Positions 51,031 through 59,690 of a stretch of DNA of 64,000 bases are shown here, piece by piece; position 1 is the stretch's first letter; every line of letters begins with the position of its first letter. A model generated the notes under the pieces. It was not told the DNA's origin. It saw only the letters and a list, made by a program, of their open reading frames with translations, and ran no database searches. The DNA comes from Pseudaminobacter sp040049255 (GTDB lineage: Bacteria; Pseudomonadota; Alphaproteobacteria; Rhizobiales; Rhizobiaceae). The stretch is taken from contig NZ_JBDZDR010000002.1 in NCBI RefSeq assembly GCF_040049255.1, positions 558,001 through 622,000 of the forward strand, given 5' to 3'. Made by a program: the position numbers and the translations under genes.

Positions 51031-52836
51031 GTGAGTTTTTTTACCACCAGAGCCAGCGAGGTGTTCGGCGCCGTTGACGCGGGCTGCGACCGTCTGGTGC
51101 ACCCGTCGGTGCGCGATGGGGCCGCCCGCGCGGCCCAGCGGCGCTTGATCGGCATCATGCTCACGGCACCTTTCCTGGCGGCCGCCTCCATAGGGCTTTT
51201 CCTGCCGGCCTTGTCTGGTACGGCGACCACGCTGGCGCTCGTCTGCGCGACTTTCGGAGCGGCCTGGTTCATCCTGTTGCTGGTCGCGGCCACCGGCAGC
51301 AGCCGATTTGCCGCCGGCGCAGCTCTGGCGCTCGGCACCGTGGTGTTGTCAGGCTGCGTCGCGGCGGCCGGGGGCCTGGCATCGCCGATGTCCGCATTGA
51401 TTCTGGCGCTGCCATTGGAAGCATGGTGGCAGAGCCGCAGCCCCCGCTCCCTGCTGTGGGCCGTGGGAGCGGCCCTGGCCGTGGTGCCCTTGCAGGCGCT
51501 GGTCGGATCTAACCTCCTAGTCGAAACGACGGCCGTGGCCGGCTGGCACTGGCTGGTGCCGCTTGCCTATGTCGTCACCGTGGCAGTAAGGCTGCCGGGC
51601 GTTTTCCAGCCGACGGCGAGCGAGGCGCCTGACGCGGAACAGCCGCGGCTGGAAGAGATCGTCCAGGCGGTCGTCATCCGCATGTCGCCCAACGGCGATA
51701 TCGTCGACGTTTCCGAACAGGCTCGGGACATCTTCCGCGTTCAGCCGGAATTGCTGCTGGGGACGGGGCTGTTCGAACGCATCCATGTTTCAGACCGTGT
51801 GGCATATCTGTGCGCGCTGGCCGACCTGCGCGGCGGCGCAGCGCACCGGACAGTTGACGTGCGAATCCGGCTGCCGCGGGTCGATGCGAACGGATCGAAC
51901 GACAATTACCAGCCGTTTTCCGTCGAGTTGATCGGCGGCGGCGATGGCAGGAGGGCCTTCACGGCGCTCGTCCGTGTAAATGAAGAGATGGCCCGCCTTC
52001 GTGCGGAACTCGACACGGCCAATGAAGCCGCCGAAGCGCTTGAAATCGCCAAGGGTCGCTTCCTGGCTGCGGTCAGCCACGAACTGCGCACGCCGCTGAA
52101 TGCCATCATCGGCTTTTCGGATATGCTGCTGCACGAAACCTTCGGCGGATTCCAGAACCAGCGGCAGAAGGAATATGTCAGCCTGGTTCGCGATTCCGGG
52201 CATCACCTGCTGGCGGTCGTGAATTCCATTCTCGACGTTTCGCGCATCGAGGCCGGTACCTACGCCACCAATCCGGAAACCTTCCGTTTCGCGGATGCGG
52301 TGGAGATGTGCCAATCTATGATGACCCTGCAGGCCGAATCCAAGACAATCTCGCTGACGGCGCAGGTGGCGCCGGAAGCGGGCGAAATTCACGCCGACCG
52401 GCGCGCCGTCCAGCAGATCCTGATCAATCTGGTTTCCAACGCGATCAAGTTCACGCCAAGCGGCGGCAACGTGACGATGGGCGCGCGCAGGCTCGGTTCG
52501 CGGCTGCACTTCTGGGTGCGCGATGACGGCATAGGCATCGCCGAGAACGACCTGTGCCGCCTCGGCAGGCCCTTCACGCAGGTCCAGAACGACTATACGC
52601 GGCAATTCGAGGGAACCGGCCTCGGGCTTTCGCTGGTGAAGGGGCTTGTGACCCTTCATGAGGGGACCATGTCGATCGAGAGCGCGGTGGGCGAAGGCAC
52701 TACCGTGAACATAAGCCTGCCTGTGGCCGGCCCTTCTTCACAGACGGCGGAGACCGCGAAGGGCGCGCTGGTGAAGCTGCGGACCGGCGGCAGTCAGTCG
52801 GAGGATGAGTATGGCTCGCTCCGCAAAGCGGGTTAA
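51031..52836 (+). CDS. Membrane PAS-containing sensor histidine kinase
   Basis: About 601 aa. Several N-terminal transmembrane helices (about residues 40-190) are followed by a PAS domain (about 205-310), then HisKA with SHELRTPLNAIIGF (H350). HATPase_c has an N-box (INLVSNAIKFTP) and G-boxes (DDGIGI, GTGLGLSLV). It resembles the PdhS/DivJ/CbrA-like kinases of Rhizobiales that control DivK, but no response regulator adjoins it, so the partner is inferred. The start is uncertain between GTG 51031 and TTG 51016. The 3' end overlaps the next gene by 26 nt. Confidence 0.85.
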   Translation: MSFFTTRASEVFGAVDAGCDRLVHPSVRDGAARAAQRRLIGIMLTAPFLAAASIGLFLPALSGTATTLALVCATFGAAWFILLLVAATGSSRFAAGAALALGTVVLSGCVAAAGGLASPMSALILALPLEAWWQSRSPRSLLWAVGAALAVVPLQALVGSNLLVETTAVAGWHWLVPLAYVVTVAVRLPGVFQPTASEAPDAEQPRLEEIVQAVVIRMSPNGDIVDVSEQARDIFRVQPELLLGTGLFERIHVSDRVAYLCALADLRGGAAHRTVDVRIRLPRVDANGSNDNYQPFSVELIGGGDGRRAFTALVRVNEEMARLRAELDTANEAAEALEIAKGRFLAAVSHELRTPLNAIIGFSDMLLHETFGGFQNQRQKEYVSLVRDSGHHLLAVVNSILDVSRIEAGTYATNPETFRFADAVEMCQSMMTLQAESKTISLTAQVAPEAGEIHADRRAVQQILINLVSNAIKFTPSGGNVTMGARRLGSRLHFWVRDDGIGIAENDLCRLGRPFTQVQNDYTRQFEGTGLGLSLVKGLVTLHEGTMSIESAVGEGTTVNISLPVAGPSSQTAETAKGALVKLRTGGSQSEDEYGSLRKAG

Positions 52837-53593
52837 ACGGACGGCGCCGGAGGCCAGCCCCGTGCAGGGCGGCTTGGCGCTGGTCGGAGGCATGATCACG
52901 CGCAACCCGGTGCTGGTTGGCGGCTCGACGGCCTTTCTCGTTTCACTGTTCTATGTGTCGGCCAATGCCCTCTGGTATCAGCCGCACGCGCACAAGGGCG
53001 CCTTCTTTGCCACGCGAGAACTGAGCGGGCCGGCAAGCACGGACGCCAGTTCGAGCGAACAGCCTGAAACGACCATACATATAGAGCGCGCATATGAGAT
53101 GCCCGCGCGGCCTGCGGGCGATCCGGTCATCGAGCAGGTACAGCGCATTCTCAAAAGCCTGAACTTCTATGAGGGGACGGTGGACGGTCTGAGCGGACCG
53201 GCGACGACCCGGGCTGTTGAGAGCTATCAGCGCAAGATGGGGCTGGCCGTTACCGGTCAGGTCGATGAAGAGCTGCTCGGCCAACTGGGAGCGCTGCCAA
53301 GCGAAATTGCCATTCCTCCCGCCGCTGCCGCGCGGGAGACGCAGCCTACACCGCAGGCCAAGCCCGTCCAGGAAGCACCGGCCGCCGATCCTTCCGCGCT
53401 GACCCGCCTCACGGAGAATATTCAGCGCGGCTTGAGGGCGTTCGGCAACGAAGACATCGATGTGGATGGAATAGCCGGCGCGCGCACGAAGGCTGCGATC
53501 CGGGAGTTCCAGTCGCTGTTCGGATTGCCGGAAACCGGCGAGCCGGAAGAGGCCGTCTACCTGAAGATGAAGGAAGTCGGTCTGACAAGCTGA
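52811..53593 (+). CDS. Membrane-anchored peptidoglycan-binding protein with two PG_binding_1 repeats
   Basis: About 260 aa: a short cytoplasmic N-terminus, one transmembrane helix (about residues 32-52), a low-complexity linker, and two PG_binding_1 domains. The first is about 100-158 (VDGLSGPATTRAVESYQRK) and the second about 198-258 (VDGIAGARTKAAIREFQSLF). It should tether the inner membrane to murein. ATG 52811 is chosen because GGAGG ends immediately before the earlier ATG 52805. Overlap with the kinase gene suggests co-translation and perhaps a link between envelope sensing and murein. Confidence 0.82.
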   Translation: MARSAKRVKRTAPEASPVQGGLALVGGMITRNPVLVGGSTAFLVSLFYVSANALWYQPHAHKGAFFATRELSGPASTDASSSEQPETTIHIERAYEMPARPAGDPVIEQVQRILKSLNFYEGTVDGLSGPATTRAVESYQRKMGLAVTGQVDEELLGQLGALPSEIAIPPAAAARETQPTPQAKPVQEAPAADPSALTRLTENIQRGLRAFGNEDIDVDGIAGARTKAAIREFQSLFGLPETGEPEEAVYLKMKEVGLTS

Positions 53594-53699
53594 GTTGCCG
53601 CTACCGGCTCGCCCTGCGGCCAGTGGAACACGGCGATGCACTGGCGGCTGACGGCCGCTGCTGGTATGAACCGGCCGTCCTCAACAGAGCACCGCCATC

Positions 53700-54047
53700 A
53701 TGCGCCTTACAACCGATATGTGGGTTTCCGCCCTGCTGCGCAGGGTTTTTGCGGCTGGTGGCTTTGCGGCGATCGTGAAGCGCGGCGCGACCGAGGCCGG
53801 CGCGGTTTTCGTGCTTGCGCGCGATCGCCTTGGCCAGGTCGAGCTCTACGCGCCCGCGCCGCAAACGAGCTATGACACGCGGCGACCGGACGAGCGGCAT
53901 TTCACTTCAATCCACGCGGGCGAGGATGCCGAAGCGCTGGATAGACGGCTGGAGAAGGAGAAGCGCTTCGACCCCGACATATGGGTGGTGGAAATCGAAG
54001 CCGGGGCGATGCCCGTCGAGGAGCTGATATCGGTTACGAAGCCTTGA
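53700..54047 (+). CDS. DUF1491 family protein
   Basis: A 115-aa protein with RLTTDMWVSALLRRVFAAGG and the later KEKRFDPDIWVVEIE, which define DUF1491. It is small and cytoplasmic with unknown role. It is downstream of the peptidoglycan-binding gene on the same strand, and its last 14 nt overlap the end of the opposing DUF2336 gene. Confidence 0.85.
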   Translation: MRLTTDMWVSALLRRVFAAGGFAAIVKRGATEAGAVFVLARDRLGQVELYAPAPQTSYDTRRPDERHFTSIHAGEDAEALDRRLEKEKRFDPDIWVVEIEAGAMPVEELISVTKP

Positions 54048-54996
54048 GTCGCACGCTTTCGAGCGCGTTCGCCGGCTCTGGCGACGCGGCCGACGCTTCC
54101 TGTCTGCCGCGCTCGTTCGCCGTATCGGACTGCCTCAGCTTGCGATAGCGCGCGAGAAAGCTCCGAATGCTGTCCCGGTCTGCAAAATTGCCGGGAAACA
54201 AGGCGCTGAAGATAAGAAAGGCGCGTTCCTCACTGAGGCCGAGTGAGTGGAGGGCAGCAAGCAACCTGGAATGGTCGGCCGCATTTACGATTGACCTGGC
54301 TGCTGAAAACCCGATTGCAGTGGCATCGCCCAGTGCGATGTGGAACGGAGCCGAGTTGCCGATCAGCGCGGTATCGCGCAGCCGCTCGTATGGCGAACGC
54401 ATGTCCTCTTCGCGGAGCCCGGGCGTGGAGCCGCTCGCGGAAGGCAGCATCATCGCCCGCAGGCGCTCGCGGGTGTGATCGGCCGTGAGACTGCCGGAAG
54501 CCGAAGGCTGTTTTTGAGCTGCCGCACCCTCCGCAGCCGGAGCCTGCGCAAGCCTGGCGTTTTCGAGCGCTGCGACGAGATCGCGAATGACGGGGTTGAG
54601 GTTTGGCCGACGGGCAATGGCGCGGGCGTGGGGCAGCCCGTGGCGACCGATCAAGGCGATCAGATCGATGTCCTTCAGCAGCCGGGAACGGATGAGCAGC
54701 GGAGCTGCGATGTCGACCGTTTCGTTGCAGAGGCGCTGCAGGAGCGCGCGCGGCGCATTCTCGCATTCCGAAAGGGCAGCGGCGGCAAAGCGCTTTCCCT
54801 CGACCGACACCTTGCCGAAGAGCGGCAGGGCAAGATCTTCAAGCTGGACGATCTCCCGGCGGGTGGGGCGGGGGAGCGAACAAAAAGCGGAGATGGCCGC
54901 CCGAAACAGCCGCTCGCTCTTTCCCGCTTCGCCTTTCAAGGCTAGCTGCCTGAAGTCTGAAGATGACACAAAAACCACGCCGACACGAAACGCCAT
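54034..54996 (-). CDS. DUF2336 domain protein
   Basis: A 320-aa alpha-helical HEAT-like protein. The segments RREIVQLEDLALPLFGKV, PLLIRSRLLKDIDLIALIG and GLPHARAIARRPNLNPVIRD fit DUF2336. The family is alphaproteobacterial, with many cell-cycle and envelope-associated copies, but without an agreed function. ATG 54996 is used; GTG 54969 is possible. The tail overlaps DUF1491 by 14 nt in convergent orientation, so the two transcripts are complementary at their ends. Confidence 0.75.
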   Translation of the reverse strand: MAFRVGVVFVSSSDFRQLALKGEAGKSERLFRAAISAFCSLPRPTRREIVQLEDLALPLFGKVSVEGKRFAAAALSECENAPRALLQRLCNETVDIAAPLLIRSRLLKDIDLIALIGRHGLPHARAIARRPNLNPVIRDLVAALENARLAQAPAAEGAAAQKQPSASGSLTADHTRERLRAMMLPSASGSTPGLREEDMRSPYERLRDTALIGNSAPFHIALGDATAIGFSAARSIVNAADHSRLLAALHSLGLSEERAFLIFSALFPGNFADRDSIRSFLARYRKLRQSDTANERGRQEASAASPEPANALESVRLKAS

Positions 54997-55344
54997 GCCC
55001 CGGATGCCCGGGCTGTTTGGACAGCTTGGGGCGGTGCTCCGAGATAAGGATAAAATTAGCTGCGATCCGTTAGCGTTGCGTTAACTGTCGGTTCTCGGTT
55101 CACAGCTTGCTAACCTACGATCTCTTTATAGGGCCGCTCTCCCGGGGGCAGTGGACCGCGAGATGCAACGGGTTCCGGCAGCAGTTGATCTGCCTGCAGC
55201 TGCCGAATGATCTCGCAGCGGAAATTTTTTAATTCTCTGGACTGTGGAACGCCCGCGGTAACCAATCGTTAACCTCGGAATGGCCTCATCGGAAACGGAG
55301 GCGTTGCGTTGTTACTCTGGTTATCCGAGAGGGAAGCGCGTGTC
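54997..55344. other. Intergenic region with two CtrA-like boxes
   Basis: No gene is seen in 348 nt. TTAG-N7-TTAAC (55070-55085) and GTAA-N7-TTAAC (55258-55273) each differ by one base from the CtrA consensus TTAA-N7-TTAAC. They lie upstream of the DUF2336 gene (leftward) and the small gene at 55345 (rightward). CtrA control is an inference from these matches. Confidence 0.4.
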
Positions 55345-55527
55345 ATGGGCAGCATCTTGTCTTTTGTGCCGCGGAGGGCGGCAAACAGACCTGCCGGAAA
55401 GCCGTCAGAACTGCTGGCGACAATAATCATTTTCCCAGGCGTTCGTTACGAGCGACACACCGACCTGGACGAGGCCAGCGGGGGAGATGAACGCGCGACG
55501 CCGGACAAACCGGTGCCCCGCCACTGA
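55345..55527 (+). CDS. Small protein with hydrophobic IIIFPGVRYER motif
   Basis: A 60-aa product starting MGSILSFVPRRAANRPAGK at ATG 55345, 9 nt after GAGGGAAG. It contains LLATIIIFPGVRYERH and a charged tail. Short proteins with this FPGVRYER pattern recur in Rhizobiales, judged from memory. The in-frame start at 55309 lacks a ribosome site. The role is unknown, and reality rests on the ribosome site and the motif. Confidence 0.5.
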   Translation: MGSILSFVPRRAANRPAGKPSELLATIIIFPGVRYERHTDLDEASGGDERATPDKPVPRH

Positions 55528-55543
55528 CGGCTGGACCTGAGAA

Positions 55544-56086
55544 TTATTCCGGCATGCAGGAGATGCCGTCGAGAAAATCCGATACCGACTTTTTCCAGCT
55601 TGGGTCCGGAACGAAGCTTCGCACCACCACGATCCCCTCTTCAGAGGCAGTCTCGACGTAGATCGAATTTCCAGTCCCGTCTGGAAACTCCTTGCGCACC
55701 TCGATCATCTGGGTGGGGGTTGCGACCGAGAAATCCACCCCGCCGCGGGCAAGCGTGTGGTCGTTGAAGCTGTAGATGTTTTCGCCCGCCCGATTATAGA
55801 CCGACACCGACCAGAAGGGCGTGTGGCCCTGGCCTGTGACCCGCAGCACACCATCGTTGAGATCGAAGCGGCAGGCGGCAGCGCTGAACAGCGGGTCGAT
55901 GGACTTGACGATGGGCGGCGACCCCGGTGCTGAATCCAGTCGAGTGGTCTTGTAGAGTTCGGATGCCGACTGCAACTTCGACCAGACGTCACGGTCGGAG
56001 ATATCCGGAATGAGCAGCAGCACGGCGACATGAACGATGCCGGCACCGATGAGCCCGAGGATCACGGCGTAAAGAAGCCTAAGCAT
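55544..56086 (-). CDS. DUF1254 domain protein (membrane-anchored)
   Basis: A 180-aa protein with an N-terminal anchor (about residues 5-27, LLYAVILGLIGAGIVHVAVL) and an extracytoplasmic DUF1254 domain. FWSVSVYNRAGENIYSFNDH is characteristic. It is the short rhizobial form, which occurs as a pair with a DUF1214 protein. The start overlaps the DUF1214 gene by 8 nt. Longer fused DUF1254-DUF1214 proteins exist elsewhere, so the two probably interact. Function unknown. Confidence 0.8.
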   Translation of the reverse strand: MLRLLYAVILGLIGAGIVHVAVLLLIPDISDRDVWSKLQSASELYKTTRLDSAPGSPPIVKSIDPLFSAAACRFDLNDGVLRVTGQGHTPFWSVSVYNRAGENIYSFNDHTLARGGVDFSVATPTQMIEVRKEFPDGTGNSIYVETASEEGIVVVRSFVPDPSWKKSVSDFLDGISCMPE

Positions 56087-56663
56087 TGCAGTCGGCCTTT
56101 TGAATGCGCGGCAGCTCGACGTCAGCGATGCCGGTGCTGCTGGCGCTCGTCGTGTCGTAGAGCGTCAGCACGAAGAACATCTTGCCGCTGCCCGCGACGG
56201 CCAGCCAATTGCCCGGGGCGGGGTGCCGCGCGATGGCAATCGCGACCGAATTGTCCGGCTGGCGCAGCATTTCAAGAGAGTGGAGCGCCGGGGCACGATT
56301 CTCCCGGCCCTCGATGACGGTCATCGTTTCGTCGGCAGCGTAGAGGGTCCAGAATCTCGATGGCGGCACGGTGCCCTCGACGGAGTAGTTGCACTCCCTG
56401 CGCAGAGGCTCGCCGTCGGCGTCATGTTCGGCGATGAATGTGACCCCTTCGGCTCTACCAAGTACCAGCACGCCGTCTCGCGCCACGCGGGCCTTAGTGT
56501 AGGGGTCGGCTGCCGGCGTTCCGATGTCCGGGAACGCGTTCCAGGAACCGACAGACACGGCGCCGACACCGTCCTGCAGATTGAGGGCGTACCAAACGCT
56601 CGACGCACCGCCGCAGATGGCGATGGCGAGGGCTAGCGCCGTAAGAAGGGTGGTTTTGAACAT
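56079..56663 (-). CDS. DUF1214 domain protein (exported or membrane-anchored)
   Basis: A 194-aa protein with an N-terminal hydrophobic segment (residues 4-25) and the DUF1214 pattern FWTLYAADETMTVIEG, with NYSVEGTVPPSRFWTLY before it. ATG 56663 is chosen because the anchor starts there; a much longer frame to 56969 is not plausible. It is the upstream partner of the DUF1254 gene, overlapping by 8 nt. Confidence 0.8.
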   Translation of the reverse strand: MFKTTLLTALALAIAICGGASSVWYALNLQDGVGAVSVGSWNAFPDIGTPAADPYTKARVARDGVLVLGRAEGVTFIAEHDADGEPLRRECNYSVEGTVPPSRFWTLYAADETMTVIEGRENRAPALHSLEMLRQPDNSVAIAIARHPAPGNWLAVAGSGKMFFVLTLYDTTSASSTGIADVELPRIQKADCNA

Positions 56664-56775
56664 GGCACGCCGAAACGTAAAAACGCCACTTGGGCATAAG
56701 GTGCATGGGACGGTCAAGGCAGGGCGGACAGGCGCGTCGGGAAGGCCTCCAGAGGTCGGCTGCCGGCGGTGAACA

Positions 56776-58929
56776 TCATAGTTTGGAAAGCTCTTCCGGT
56801 CCGGTCGGAGCCTCGAGAGGGGGCGCGTCTTGGAATGCCTTGCCCATTTCGCGCAGCGTCCGGGTGGTGACGCTGGAAAGGATGGGGGGGCGACCCAGGT
56901 CGGCGTCAACCGCGTCGGCGTTTTTCTGCTCCATTTCGGCAGCCTTTTCCGCGACCTTCGGGTCGACATATGGATGGTCGATACCCGGGATGGGCTTTAT
57001 GTCGATGTTCTGGTGCGCGTAGGTCATGAGACGCTGCCAAACCATGGCGGGCAGCGAACCGCCTGTCATGTTTCGGGTGGGCGAATAGTCGTCATTGCCG
57101 AGCCACACCGCCGCCGTGTAGTTGCCTGTAAATCCGACATACCAGGCGTCCCGATAGGATTGCGTGGTTCCCGTCTTGCCCGCGGAGCGGATGGACGGAA
57201 GTGCTGCCCTGCGTGCTGTGCCGACTTCGGGAATCTGCACGAGGATGGAGTTCATGGCCGACAGCGCCTTCTCGGAAAGCACGCGCTTCGGTTTGGGCCC
57301 GTCGCGATCGTAGTCGTAGATGACCTGTCCGGAATGGGTGAGGAGTTGCGTTACGCCATGGCGCATGCCGGCGAAACCGCCGGTGGCGAAGACGCTGTAG
57401 CCGGTGGCCTGGTCCATCACGGTCATGCCGGACGTGCCCAACACCATCGTCTTGTGCGAGCTGAGCGGCGATTCCACGCCCATGGCCTCGGCCAAGGCTT
57501 TGATCGGCGCAGTGGTAAGGTGCTCCTTGGCCAGGCGAACCGGAACGGTGTTGATGGACCTGATCAACGCCGTTGCGAGTGTGACGCGGCCGGAAAAGCT
57601 GCGCCCATAGTTTTTCGGCGACCAGTTGCCCCAACTGATGGGGCCGTCGGAAATGACCGAGTTCGGCGTGAAGCCATGTTCCATTGCCGTGGCGTAGACG
57701 TAGGGCTTGAAGGAGGAGCCGGCCTGGCGCAGGGCCTTGGTAGCGCGGTTGAACTGGCTGGCGCCGTAGTCGCGGCCGCCGACAATGGCGCGGACCGCGC
57801 CATTGTTCTCGATGACGACCACTGCGCCTTCGGTGACGCGATATTCCTTGCCATATTGGCGCAGATTGAACTCGACCGCTTCTTCCGCGGCCTTCTGGAT
57901 GTTCATGTCGACCGTGGTCCGCGCCACGACGGAGTGAACGCCCGACTTTTCGGCGATGCGCTTGACCTCTTCGAACGCCCAGTCGAGGAAATAGTCGGGG
58001 CTCTTGCGATCACCCCGGTCGACGACGCTTGCCGGGTGAAGACGGGCGGAGAGAACCTGGCCCGGCGTCATGAAGCCGCCCTGCACCAGATTGGACAGGA
58101 CGATGTTGGCGCGGGCGCGCGCGGCCGGCAGGTTGACGTGGGGCGCGTATTTCGCGGGCGCCTTGAACAGGCCCGCGAGCATTGCGGATTCGGGAAGTGT
58201 GAGGTCCTTCACCGACTTGCCGAAATAGAAATCGGCCGCGGCGGCGATGCCGAAGGTGCCGCCGCCCATATAGGCGCGGTCGAGGTAAAGCTGCAGGATT
58301 TCCTTCTTCGACAGGTTCTGTTCGAGCCAGATTGCCAGGAAGGCTTCCTTGATCTTGCGCTCGAAGGTGCGCTCGTTGTTGAGGAACAGGTTCTTGGCAA
58401 GCTGCTGGGTTATGCTGGAGCCGCCCTGGACAACGGAATTTGCGCGCACATTCTCCGACATGGCGCGGAAAAGGCCCATGAAGTCGATGCCGTAATGGTC
58501 GAAGAAGCGGCGGTCTTCGGTCGCGAGCACAGACTTGATCAGATAGTCGGGCATCTCGTCGACCGGGATGGAATCGCGCTGGATGATGCCGCGCTGCCCG
58601 ATCTCATTGCCGTAGCGATCGAGGAAGGTGACGGCGAAGTCGTCCCGCTGCCGCCAGTTGCCTGCGGTTTCCTCGAAGGCGGGTAGCGCGAGCGCCAACA
58701 GGATGACAGAGCCCGCCGCGCCCATGGTGAAGCCTTCGCTCAAGACCTCGATGACGGCACGACGCCAACCGCTGACGCGGAAGCGCCGGGAAAAAATGGT
58801 CATCGATTCCCAGAACTCGCGCGCCCGGAAGCCAGCCTCGTAAAGCGAGGAATCGATCCATGCATCAATGGCCAGGAAAATGCCGGCTCGCGGGGCTTTC
58901 GGCTTTCGCTTTGCGGAGGGATCGTCCAT
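56776..58929 (-). CDS. Class A penicillin-binding protein (PBP1 type)
   Basis: Bifunctional murein glycosyltransferase and transpeptidase of 717 aa. An N-terminal cytoplasmic part is followed by one transmembrane helix (about residues 65-85). The glycosyltransferase domain has catalytic E138 in LATEDRRFFDHYG and the later GGSSITQQLAKN. The transpeptidase domain has S405-x-x-K408 (GSSFKPYVY), a SIN triad (RSINTVP) and AGKTGTTQ. ATG 58929 (MDDPSAKRK) is chosen; GTG 58956 is possible. The C-terminal tail is short and acidic. Confidence 0.92.
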   Translation of the reverse strand: MDDPSAKRKPKAPRAGIFLAIDAWIDSSLYEAGFRAREFWESMTIFSRRFRVSGWRRAVIEVLSEGFTMGAAGSVILLALALPAFEETAGNWRQRDDFAVTFLDRYGNEIGQRGIIQRDSIPVDEMPDYLIKSVLATEDRRFFDHYGIDFMGLFRAMSENVRANSVVQGGSSITQQLAKNLFLNNERTFERKIKEAFLAIWLEQNLSKKEILQLYLDRAYMGGGTFGIAAAADFYFGKSVKDLTLPESAMLAGLFKAPAKYAPHVNLPAARARANIVLSNLVQGGFMTPGQVLSARLHPASVVDRGDRKSPDYFLDWAFEEVKRIAEKSGVHSVVARTTVDMNIQKAAEEAVEFNLRQYGKEYRVTEGAVVVIENNGAVRAIVGGRDYGASQFNRATKALRQAGSSFKPYVYATAMEHGFTPNSVISDGPISWGNWSPKNYGRSFSGRVTLATALIRSINTVPVRLAKEHLTTAPIKALAEAMGVESPLSSHKTMVLGTSGMTVMDQATGYSVFATGGFAGMRHGVTQLLTHSGQVIYDYDRDGPKPKRVLSEKALSAMNSILVQIPEVGTARRAALPSIRSAGKTGTTQSYRDAWYVGFTGNYTAAVWLGNDDYSPTRNMTGGSLPAMVWQRLMTYAHQNIDIKPIPGIDHPYVDPKVAEKAAEMEQKNADAVDADLGRPPILSSVTTRTLREMGKAFQDAPPLEAPTGPEELSKL

Positions 58930-59102
58930 CTTTTTCCGCCGCCCCGGCTGTTGCACTCGGTATTAATGAAGAACCATGTCGCAATTTATAGTCGGTAAAT
59001 GCCGACGACGGCTTCGACGTTCCATTCTTACCGGATGCCACACGGGAAATCCAAGCTTCACGACGGGTGCGAAGAAAATTGAAGTGCGTTAGGAATTTAT
59101 TC

Positions 59103-59131
59103 TTGACACCGTGACGGTGCTTTGGTAGTGT
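59103..59131 (+). promoter_or_regulatory. Promoter of the GTA/prophage cluster
   Basis: TTGACA (59103-59108), exactly 17 nt and TAGTGT (59126-59131), about 95 nt before the first phage-like gene. A GCCCGCGCGGGC hairpin (59189-59200) lies in the predicted leader. Confidence 0.6.
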
Positions 59132-59225
59132 TTCGCTATCGTCCGAAAAGTGTGGGTAGCGGCTCCCGAGAAGGGGGCAGGCTCGACGCCCGCGCGGGCA
59201 TTTTCATTCAATCAGAGAGTTCAGC

Positions 59226-59690
59226 ATGACGACACCGGCCAGGGACCGCTGGGCGGCGACGCGCGCCCTCTATGAAGGTGCGACGCCCAGTTTCGAACAG
59301 CTTGGCTCTGCCACCGGCTGGCTGCAGGCGACGATCGCGACACGCGCCGCCCGCGAGGGCTGGCGGGATGGGAGCCTGACCGATCGCGCGACGCAGAACG
59401 GGAGGCTGGCGCAACTGGTGGACGGGCTGATCCACGAGATTGAAGAGCTGGGGATCGGGAAGGGGCAGGGCGCGGCCGGGCTGGACAAGGCCCGCATTGA
59501 CGCGATCTCGACCCTAACGCGCACGCTCGAGAAGATCTGGGAAATCGTGCGCAGCGACGAGGGGGCGAAGGAGAACGACGTAAAACGCGATGCAGACATG
59601 GCCGGACTTCTCAAGCGCATCGACGAGCGAATTATCGAACTGGCTGAGGGATACGCAAGGCAACTGGTCTGCCGAAAACCTAAGGGATGA
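59226..59690 (+). CDS. GTA/phage small terminase-like protein (gp1-like)
   Basis: A 154-aa protein with an N-terminal HTH-like half (LYEGATPSFEQLGSATGWLQ, IATRAAREGWRDG) and a C-terminal helical half (AISTLTRTLEKIWEIVRSDE). It is the expected first gene before the large terminase, by analogy with RcGTA gp1. It should select DNA for packaging. ATG 59226 is used. It overlaps the large terminase by 101 nt in another frame. Confidence 0.75.
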   Translation: MTTPARDRWAATRALYEGATPSFEQLGSATGWLQATIATRAAREGWRDGSLTDRATQNGRLAQLVDGLIHEIEELGIGKGQGAAGLDKARIDAISTLTRTLEKIWEIVRSDEGAKENDVKRDADMAGLLKRIDERIIELAEGYARQLVCRKPKG

